A DNA stretch of 64,000 nucleotides from Centrapalus pauciflorus (taxonomy: Eukaryota; Streptophyta; Magnoliopsida; Asterales; Asteraceae): NCBI GenBank assembly GCA_020465985.1, contig JAANYP010004451.1:1-64000 (forward strand). Reading direction: 5' to 3'. Of the stretch, positions 55,704 through 64,000 are shown in pieces (position 1 is the first letter of the stretch; the number at the start of each line of letters is the position of its first letter). A model generated the notes under the pieces. It saw only the letters and a program-made list of their open reading frames with translations, did not search any database and had not been told where the DNA came from. The position numbers were made by a program, and so were the translations under genes.

Positions 55704-58700
55704 TCAATGTGGAGGACCTGGAACTCTGGCATGGTCTGTAGATTCACGGAGCCCAAGGATGACATCAAATCATCTAATCAATTGTCTCATGTGTAGCCTT
55801 TCGTTCAGGTATTCGATGCCGCTGAGGGTATCCTGAATTTCCTTCGGTGAGCATCTAAGTTCTGGATCTGGTTGAGCATCATATTCTTGAACTTTTCGAG
55901 TAAGCATGACTCTAACCATTCTGATAGTACCGTCGGAATAACAAGGAAGATCCTCAAAGCGCATGAATCTCTTATAACCATTCTGGTTCACAAAAATAAC
56001 ACCCGTGCCTCCTCTGAAGATGACTCTGTAAGCAGGATGGTGGGCGAGAAGAAAGCTATCTTGGTCAGGTGCTCGTAGTGCAACTTTAACCAGCGCGCTC
56101 TCTATCGCCATTTGAAAATCTTTGAGGCACATGATAATAGAGCGACGGTTCATACTTTGAATGAGGGCACCTACGGCAGTCATGTGAGACAGACGCTTTC
56201 TGATTCTGTGTCTTAGCCGGTTATGAAGAAATTTGACGTCGTCCACATTTATGAAGTCCAAGTCATTCTCGTAGAACTCATCAACTGTGCCATCTTCTCT
56301 CTACCTGAAAGGCAGGATAGTATACTTTCGTTCTTCTGCACATTATAATGTTGAGGATTCTTTATCTTTGATTTTGAGACTTTGGACCTCCTTTCCCTGA
56401 GCATTAATTGGTCGTATTCGGCCTGTTCAACTTTGGAAACGTTGGTCAGTTCCATAAGTAAGCGCCTGCTGTAAGACCCTGGCTTTTTTCTAGAACACTA
56501 TCTTAAACCGTTCTTCCAGAAGCGGATTCTGGAACTGCTCTGGCGGAAACTTTTGCAGAAATTCTTTGAGGCCCTGAACGGGGGGTTCTTCTATCTCGGA
56601 AGATCTAGCTTCTAGTAATTTTAAGATTTTCCCCCGCCGTTCTTGTCTTAATTCCTCTTTCAACTCAGGTGGCAGAGTATGTACCTCACATATCGAGTAC
56701 CAACCCACCCAGTAGAGATCACTTCTGTCATATTCACTGGGCTGCTCAAGAGGGTCATCAAATCTATCTACCCGCCTGGTTTCTGAGGGCCCTGGCTCCA
56801 TAAATTGCACTTTGGTTACAGGTTGGACTGAGGGAAGACTTTGAGATTTGGGAGGGCTTTGGACTATTTGGGATTCTTGTTGTGGAGCTGGGGGTGGAGA
56901 GTTTTGTGGTGATTCAGGCTCAGGGTTAGGTATGATTAAGGGTTGGTTGTCATCAGTATCAGAGTCTGAGTCAGACACCAATATGATTTTAATCTTTTCG
57001 TGTAAGGGTTCGAACTCTACCATGGCTGTCATCGGATCCAATGGAGCTGGACCCTCAACCATTGGCTCGACTTCTATCATTAAGTACTCCAGAGCCTCAT
57101 GCATCTTATCCCCTGACCCCTGAACCTCTGTACTTTCTGATTCTACTCCCCCTACGATCAACATATGGTCCTCAGACTCAGTCTTTTGGCGCTTCTCCCC
57201 CTCATGGCGATCAGGGTCGTCCTAATCGTCATGCTTCCTCTTATGGGACTCAGCCTGGGGACGACACTGGAGCTCGATCACTGCAGATTCTAGACGGTCC
57301 ATGCGGGAGTTTAGTTGCTCCTAGACTTGAAGTATTAAGCGGTTCTGCGCGTCTATTTTATCTGAGAGCTCTTGAATCATCATTTGGACTGATCGGGTCC
57401 CTGGTGGAGGCACATTCTCAGAAGCGACACCCTTACCCTTAATTAATGATAGAAGGGCGGTATGTCGTTCCTCGGCAGCCTCCTTGTGGGCGTCCAGGGC
57501 AGCCTGGGTAACAACACCGGCAGCACGTAGAGTTGCCGTTAACATCTCGATGTTTATTTGGAGATGGCCTAAAGTAGATGGCGTAGATGGAGCAACTTCA
57601 GGTCTTTCTTCTGTCATTTCTGGCTCCACTATGGGATGCTCAGATCCAGAAGTTTGAGGAGCCGCCACGGAGGCAACTCGTTGAGGGGACGCCACGAAGG
57701 CGTCGTGCGATGTGTGTGGGGGTGGGGAGTGAATCGTGGGAGAAAGATGTTTGGTCACATGGGGCGGAGTGTGACTTCGTTCAACACCACGACTCTCCGA
57801 ATGAGAGGGTGATGGCATGCGTGGTAAATCTCCGTGAAATGAAGTAGCACCCTGTTGAGAGGATGCTTAGTGGGTGGTTGGGGTGAGTTCGACCATCGGA
57901 CTAATGGTCTGAAAGTGGGTTGTCTGGCTGATTGGGCTGCGGTCACCCTTGGATGTTACTTCAATCCCTCTTACAACAGAGACGGTTTTTTCAGAATCCG
58001 CCGTCTCTGTTGCCTCACCTGCTCCTCCCTCTCTCACACAAACAAGCTCCCGCTCACCTAACCCCAAAGATTGTTCAACCTCCGCTGCTTCTCCCTCTTC
58101 CTCACTCACTCTAATCTCACCTTCGGACTGGGTAGGCTCAGTCGGATCAGACCGAGCCTCATCCGGATAGAACTCTCTCATATACACCCGAACCCTTTCA
58201 GATTGCACTGCCCTTAGAAGAAGGGACAGTGGGATTGTCATCACAGGTACAGAAGGAGCCCCTTTTGGCGGATTGAGCTTTTGAATCGCAACTGTGGGGT
58301 GGACATCTGCCTCTGGACGTTCATGAATTATAAGTTGTTGGAAAACGCTGGAGAGGGATGTATTTTCATCCTCGTTTGGTGCCCCTCTCCAGGTGAACTC
58401 TCCTCAATTCCTCGAAGAGGAATGCTGCGTAATCAACGTCTCTATCGTAGGCAAAGCCAGCGAACATTGCTAGGACTTGAGCGGATGCGGAGTCGTGTCC
58501 AGCATGTTTGGCAGTGAAGCACTTGTTGATGACGTCAAACAGAATCCACCAGTGAGCCTGGAGATTCTTGGTCCTGAAATCTGAGGGTTTGGTGAGTGGA
58601 CCGTCATATCCCAAGGTTTGAATTTCATTTAGAGTTTCTTGGAGGGAAGGAATGGGGGCAAAGTGAAGGCGATTCAGGGAATGAGCTTTAGCGGGTAGGT

Positions 58701-59049
58701 GAAGAATATGGCGTATGGCTGCGATGGTTATCTTGACTGGGACACAGTCGATGGTGGTGGTGAAGTGAGGTTCGGCATCGGCGACAAATTTTAACCGATT
58801 CCAGAATTGTTTCAGGTATATTTGGGGAACGGAGATGACTGTGGAAAGGGAGTAGTAGATTGGGTGGTTTATCAGGATGTCGAAGGCTAGTGTTTCGGGT
58901 TCTCGGGTGAGAATGGACACATCAAGCTGCCAATTATGTGGCATGAACTCAACGAATTCGGCTTGGGGATTAATAGATTCTTCGGGTAATTGGGCATTGT
59001 TGTTGGGAATGGGGGGATGGGGTATGGTAAGTACGACTGCGGGTTCCAT
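55704..59049 (-). pseudogene. Sire-3 env-like ORF, broken into at least five frames
   Basis: The start ATG is at 59049 (MEPAVVLTIPHPP), five bases after an acceptor-like TTTACAG. Segments in order: 59049-58366 (conserved N-terminal domain; here unbroken where Sire-1 is frameshifted), 58244-57867, 57818-57321 (Pro/Ser-rich and coiled-coil part), 57164-56490, 56261-55770. A TGA at 55768 region precedes a short C-terminal tail (FDVILGLRESTDHA) ending at 55704. Segments are joined by frameshifts or stops. Homology to the Sire-1 ORF is clear along the whole length. Confidence 0.82.
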
Positions 59050-59054
59050 GTCTC

Positions 59055-60065
59055 CTGTAAAGGTGCATTAAAGTTAGAACTGAAGACTTTAGATGATAAG
59101 ACATTGATATAAAGTCTAGATAAGTGTGAAATAGAAACTGTCTGATCTGTTTAAAGCATCGGGTCTTTATTAGTAGAATGAAATTCTACTAAATAAAGTC
59201 CAAAGTCAATCGTTAAGAGACCAATGTTAGAACAGACATTTTCACTCAAACACAGATCCTAACTCTAACCAATGGTGCACCGGAATGAAATCTTTTTGGA
59301 TTTTTTATTTATAATGAAAATGCAAAAATGGAAAAATTTTAAAAAAATTCTAAGTGTTGGATTTCGGATGGACCAAATTCGGATGAACAGTAACACCGAA
59401 TTCGGATCCAGCTGAAATTCGGATGATGAATGATAATGGCATGATATGGTCCGAATTCGGATGAAGATGTGAAAGTGGATGGTCTGAATTCGGATGGTGA
59501 TGATAATTCGGATAGGGATCGAAATCGGATGAATGTATGCAATGAGATATAATGGACCGAATTCGGATGGCCGGAATCCATAATTCGGATGGGGACCGAA
59601 TTCGGATCTCATCCGACTTCGGATGTACAGTGTATGATGAACTTAGACTTAATGAAAATTTGAACTTTCTTTGAAGGACCGAATTCGGATCAACAGTGGT
59701 CCGAGTTCGGATGCACAGTGTCCGAATTCGGTCTTTGAAGTTGGAAAAAGTTTGGAATTTCGTCTAAGTGGGACATCCGAATTAGGGGCTTGGTCCGAAT
59801 TCGGACGTCCGAAGTCCAACAGTTCATTAACGATGTTCATGCAGCATGCAACGTGAACAGTGGTGATTGTGACAAAAATGCATGAAAATGAAGATCCTAG
59901 TCTAAAAACATGTAAGGAACAATTTATATAACTACAACTAACTAAACAAAGCATATTAAATGACCTAAAAATAGCAAAAACCGAAATGAAAAACTAATAA
60001 AAATTTGAAAATCAAACACGCAATTTAGGAAGTTAAATGCTAAAATAAAGTGAGAAACATGTTAC
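59055..60065 (-). other. Putative env-leader intron of Sire-3 with palindrome array
   Basis: Minus strand: donor CACAT|GTAACA aligned to the Sire-1 donor, acceptor CCTTTACAG|GAGAC. About 19 TTCGGA/TCCGAA half-sites lie between 59360 and 59820. Small frames in it follow the repeat. Confidence 0.45.
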
Positions 60066-60300
60066 ATGTGAGTGCAGAAGTCGAAGGAAGCAAGAAAAAT
60101 GAAAGAAAACGATGATTTGGAACTCTAGAAGTTCGAAAAATGGAGGATTTAGGGGCGGTGGTCGGCGTTGGTAAGGAGGAAGAAGAAGAAAGAAAGAAGT
60201 TGCTTAAGGGAGAAGAAAAGTGGAAGTGAGAAAGTGTCGACCGTTGACCCGCCTTTTTTAAAAGGAGCGGGTCGGGTCGAGTTGTAAAGGATCCGCGCCC
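60066..60300 (-). promoter_or_regulatory. Promoter-like block of Sire-3 env-like ORF (degraded)
   Basis: Minus strand shares GGGCGCGGA, CGACCCGACCCG and GGCGGGTCAA with the Sire-1 block, but the TATA position reads CCTTTTAAAAAAGG (near 60250-60265). Confidence 0.45.
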
Positions 60301-60334
60301 AAAATGACATGGGCCGCCGGATTGCACAACAAAA

Positions 60335-62023
60335 TATAACATCCGGAATCTAGCAGCAGGTACGTGTAATTTATTTATTGGCCTTGAGAGTTGTCTTATC
60401 GAGTTGGTGAATTTTAATTGATTAATTGCACGTGAGTTGGTAAAGTAGATTGCTATTACATGTAATTTTAATCGGTTAAGATAATAACCGGTCTAGTAGT
60501 AATTGGGGATTTGGGGTTGTTTTAATGAGTTAATTAACATTCTAAACCCAAGTCGTTAATTTGAGATTAATTGGGTTAGCTGGCATTTACCCACTGATCA
60601 TTGTGTATCGTACCCGTTTTAATTGGGTGTCGGACCCAAAACGTATATATACGCTTTGGCTCCTCCCTTTCCTCTCATTTCACCATAATCACCTATATTG
60701 AGTGTGTGTGCTTCAGAGGGAATTCAAGAAGGGAAAGCTGGAGGGAAGCCATAACCAAGGGAGTTCATTTCATCACTTTCTTCTTCAAGATTGGGATCCC
60801 CAAATTCAAGAGCACAATCGAATTAAGGTTAGTGATTAGTACCAAAATAGTTGAATTGTCATATTAAGTAGTTAAAGCGAATTGGGGTTGGATTATAACC
60901 CCTGGGATGGGTGAAATCGGGATCAAAAAGTGATTCCCGTAGCTGTATGAAAACAGAGTATAAACCACTCTGTTCATCGCCGCATCGCGGCCGCGCTCCC
61001 GTGGTCGCGCCGGCGATCAGGGTAAGGCGGCTAAAGGTGTTCGCCAGTGATTGACCGCGCCCGAGATGTTAGTCGCGGGTCGGACGAGCACGGGCGTGCT
61101 CGGATGAGCACGGCCGCGACAAGAGGGGCAACGCGGGATCCATCGCGCCCGCAACGAGGAGCCTGCGACCCTGATCACGGCCGCGCTCGTGGGTCTTGGC
61201 TTGTTGAGTTAGTAAGTATAGTAGTATAGTCGTTATGAGTTCAGTAGTTAGTCGTTACAGTGTAGTTGTATTTATTGTTGCCAGGATTCGTAGCTAAGCC
61301 TGGGACTTGTAGAGACTGCCAGCGATAGCGAGACTGTAGTCGTGCTTCAGGTGAGTTACTTACTTGTTGTTTATTATTCGGATCCAATGTGGATCCCTTT
61401 TATATGTTGACACTCGTTAGCACAGAGCAGAGCACGTGGATCACGCGTACTGGTGTGGTGCGCAGAGTAGAGTGGCCTGTTGGGTCATTCCCAACTCAGA
61501 GGTCCTGACAACCCACTACTTTGTGGAGTGGGCTATGCAGGCTATTCCGGGTCGCTCCCGATGAGGCGTCGGGCAGTTGAGGCCGGCCGCACGTTGATCA
61601 TTAGTCGTTATATTGTGCTAACTGTTTTATAAACCGTTTTAAAAGTTGTTTATAGTAACTCACCAGCTTTTCGCTGACTGTTGTTTTAACTGTGGATCTC
61701 AGGTACGAGGACCGAGGCTAGGGATACAGCGGGCAGTAGTCGAGACCCGCCACGTGGAGAGTAGTTAGAGACTACTTTCGTAAGTAGTCTTGATATTTTG
61801 TGGTTTGGCTTATTAGCCAGTGACCTTGGATGACTGTAACCTATATTCATGTTGTGGTTGACTGACCTTACCAGCGGGGGTTGGTTCCCGTCTTGTGTTA
61901 TTTTATGTCTGATGTTGATATTTAGTAGTAATTAGCTGTTTAACCCTTGATGACGTTGCCTGTGATTTGATGACAAGGATTATAAGTCCTGTGTGGCATT
62001 AGTCGAAAAAGTAGGGTGTTACA
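60335..62023 (+). repeat. Gyp-2 5' LTR
   Basis: 1689 bp. TATATATACG box at 60644-60653; donors AATTAAG|GTTAGT (60828) and CTTCAG|GTGAGT (61351); acceptors GTTGCCAG (61284) and GATCTCAG (61702). A CpG-rich block with GCGGCCGCGCTC lies at 60980-61195. Layout and motifs match the solo LTR at 40487-42360. Confidence 0.85.
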
Positions 62024-62026
62024 GCT

Positions 62027-62038
62027 TGGTATCAGAGC
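62027..62038 (+). promoter_or_regulatory. Primer binding site of Gyp-2
   Basis: TGGTATCAGAGC, three bases after the LTR. Confidence 0.9.
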
Positions 62039-62188
62039 ATTAGTTTAAGGTTTAAGTATCATTAGTGATGCTTAGGCTTAAAACAGTGTCTAGATCCTTG
62101 GGCTTGATCTCTCACGAGTAGGTCTAAGTCATGATAGAGATATATTATTGTCGTTATAGTAATGTTGTTTGTTATATGCAGAGATCTT

Positions 62189-64000
62189 ATGGCAGATGAG
62201 CAGAGACCCGAGGGTCCCACCGGGGGACGAGTGTCTGACGAGGAATTTGCCCGGCGACTACAGGAGGCCTACGAGAAGGGCCGTGCTGAGGGTATCCAGT
62301 ACCAGACCCAGAGTACAGGTGGGGGCAGAGATTCAGGAGCCGGCTCATCACGATGGGCAGGCAAGGGATGTAAGTAAAAGGAGTTCCTTGCTGCACACCC
62401 GCCAGAGTATCACGGCGAGCTCGGGGCCGTAAAGGCCATGTACTGGTTAGAGGATATGGAGATGGCCTTCCGTATTACAGGATACCACCCAGATCAGATG
62501 ACGACATTCGCTAGCGCCCAGTTACGGACTAGCTCCCAGCAGTGGTGGCAAACTGTTAGAGATATGATGGGAGACGGACCGGCTTACGAGATGACATGGA
62601 GTCAGTTCAGAGCTCGTTTTGAGGAGCAGTACTGTCTCGAGGACCGCAGGGCTCAGCTAGAGATTGACTTTCTGACTCTATTTCAGGGACAGCGATCAGT
62701 TGATGAGTACGAGAAGATCTTTATCGACCTTAGGTTGTTTGCACCTATTCAGATTAGTACAGAGTCTCGGAAGATTAATAGATTCCTGATGGGCTTGCGT
62801 AAGGAGATCCGAGAGTTCATTGACACCGGTTACATTCCGACTTATGCCAGGGCAGTCGAGTTGGCCCGTAAACGAGAGAGCGAGTTATCTCGTAGAGATC
62901 CAGTGGTAGAGCAGCCGCGAGTTACTCAGTCAGCCGGACATGTTGGAGGTTCCGACCGGGGCAGAGACAGAGATAGAGATAGTCGCTCCGGCCAGTTTCA
63001 GCCTAGAGGTGACGACAGTCGGTGCACGGAGTCCGAGGGAGGAGATAGACAGAGAGATAGGTCGTCACAGAGACCAGATCGCAGGCCCGATGATAGGGGC
63101 AGTCGTTTTGATGGGTCGGAGCAAAGGGGAGGAGCATCGAGTTCAGGATCTGTTAATAGAGAGCGGTTTTGTAGGAGGTTCCGTCAGAGGCACACCGGGG
63201 AGTGTGATCCCCGTCATGTGCGTTGCTTCCGTTGTGTCCAGCCCGGCCACACCCAGTCAGCATGTACTTTGAGAGACCCGCTCTACTTTAATTGCGGGCG
63301 TCCTGGTCATCAGTCTAGAGATTGCACAGCTTCGCGGCAGGGAGATTCGAGACCACCGGCCCAGGGTCAGAGTTCTGTTGGTTCTTCAGCGCGTAGAGAT
63401 ACTGTTCCGCCAGCCAGAGGCCGAGTTTTTCAGTTGACAGCTGAGGAGGCTCGAGATACAGCTGATGTGGTTTCGGGTACGTTTATTCTAAATGGTCATA
63501 GTGCCCGAGTGTTGTTTGATTCCGGGGCGAATCGTTCTTTTGTTTCATTTGCCTTTACTGCATATTTTACTGCTTCGCCTGTTGAGTTGTCAGAATCATT
63601 AGTTATAGAGCTTGCTGATGGCAGTGCTTCTGTGGTTAGGCATGTGTATGCCCAGTGTACCTTAGAGATAGATGGTTATCCATTTAGGATCGATTTGTTG
63701 CCTATAGGGAATGGTAGTTTTGATGCCATAATAAGCATGGATTGGTTAGCCTCTCAGCGTGCTGACATTGCTTGTTCCAAGAAGATCATTCGGCTACCTG
63801 TTTCTGAGGATCGCGTTATTACGGTATACGGAGAGCGCAGTAGGGGCAGTGTTGGCCTCATTTCTGCGATTCAGGCTAGTCGTTATTTAGCCAAGGGTTG
63901 TTCCTCCTTCCTAGCATATGTAGTTGATGCGAAGAAGGAGAAGCAGAGTATAGAGGCCGTCGATGTCATTTCTGAGTTCCCTGATGTGTTCCCCGAGGAG
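62189..64000 (+). pseudogene. Gyp-2 Gag-Pol (gag plus protease), one early stop, 3' end outside window
   Basis: The start is MADEQRPEGP at 62189, eight bases after the acceptor-like TTATATGCAG. TAA at 62375-62377 interrupts after 62 codons. The same frame is then open from 62378 to the last base, about 541 codons. After the stop: a Ty3-type Gag domain (WWQTVRDMM, QFRARFEEQYC, ~62400-62870) and an Arg/Asp/Ser-rich linker. Next come three cysteine sites: CRRFRQRHTGEC, the knuckle CFRCVQPGHTQSAC, and a third site YFNCGRPGHQSRDC lacking its first Cys. Then QLTAEEARDTADVVSGTF and the protease DSGANRSF (about 63520), MDWL and FPDVFPEE at the end. Gag and protease share one frame, so this is a Gag-Pol fusion. 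Apart from the stop and the missing Cys it looks intact as far as visible. Confidence 0.88.

Larger units (their letters stand above)
55346..60334 (-). mobile_element. Sire-3: minus-strand Sirevirus, 3' half, interrupted by Gyp-2
   Basis: The 3' LTR (55346-55687), polypurine tract, env-like ORF, palindrome array and promoter-like block are in the same order as Sire-1 and homologous to it throughout. At 60334 the homology stops abruptly at the Gyp-2 LTR, in the segment matching Sire-1 about 30490; pol, gag and the 5' LTR must lie beyond the window. The inner 3' LTR end reads CG instead of CA (55686-55687). Confidence 0.85.
60335..64000 (+). mobile_element. Gyp-2: Ty3/gypsy element, 5' part (runs off window)
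   Basis: 5' LTR 60335-62023, primer binding site 62027-62038, then gag and protease to the window edge. The LTR starts TATAACATCC (TG mutated to TA) and ends GTGTTACA. It is inserted in Sire-3. The long gag-pol fusion frame with chromovirus-like protease region suggests the Tekay/Del group; that is inference. Confidence 0.88.

Overview
The window is plant nuclear DNA made almost entirely of nested transposable elements; I find no convincing host gene and no RNA gene. Evidence for a plant: several LTR retrotransposons primed by initiator-Met tRNA (TGGTATCAGAGC), Sirevirus-type Ty1/copia elements with env-like third ORFs, Ty3/gypsy elements with kilobase LTRs, Helitron ends, MULE- and hAT-type inverted-repeat elements and long (TA)n tracts. 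An angiosperm with a repeat-rich genome is the natural reading, probably a eudicot; I cannot name the species.

Layout. 1-1260: 5' end of a minus-strand Sirevirus, its LTR flanked on one side by a primer binding site and on the other by a polypurine tract. 1483-2029: candidate short Helitron. 2230-10243: complete gypsy element (Gyp-1) with almost identical LTRs, target duplication AAACT, an intact gag and a thoroughly decayed pol. 10249-12574: AT-rich sequence with one small MITE-like hairpin. 12575-19130: about nine short inverted-repeat modules, each separated by a (TA)n tract. 19131-36507: a large foldback element whose left arm holds a Helitron and whose loop holds a 14.3-kb Sirevirus (Sire-1, 21338-35605, target duplication TTTTT). 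36611-43452: an inverted-repeat element carrying a MULE-type MITE and a hAT-like element; the hAT carries a MULE-like foldback, which carries a gypsy solo LTR. Target duplications are readable for each of these insertions. 43491-55213: a second copy of the repeat at 36611, split by Sire-2 (44044-54797, target duplication AAAAA). 55214 to the end: an LTR fragment interrupted by a minus-strand Sirevirus (Sire-3), itself interrupted by a second gypsy element (Gyp-2) that runs off the window.

Gene logic. All coding sequence is retroelement Gag, Pol or Sirevirus env-like ORF. Sire-1, Sire-2 and Sire-3 carry nonsense or frameshift lesions. Gyp-1 is different: gag is open while pol is relic, although the LTRs are nearly identical, so it probably moved in trans as a gag-bearing non-autonomous element. 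Gyp-2 has one early in-frame stop and is then open to the window end.

Most interesting signals. (1) An internal promoter plus a 5'-leader intron upstream of the env-like ORF in Sire-1, conserved in Sire-3. (2) Dense arrays of the palindrome TCCGAATTCGGA in that intron and in the gag leader. (3) Splice-site-like signals inside three gypsy LTRs, with an acceptor a few bases before the gag start, which would remove the primer binding site from the translated RNA. (4) A possible phase-0 intron joining Gag to Pol in Sire-1. All splicing and promoter statements are inferences from sequence.
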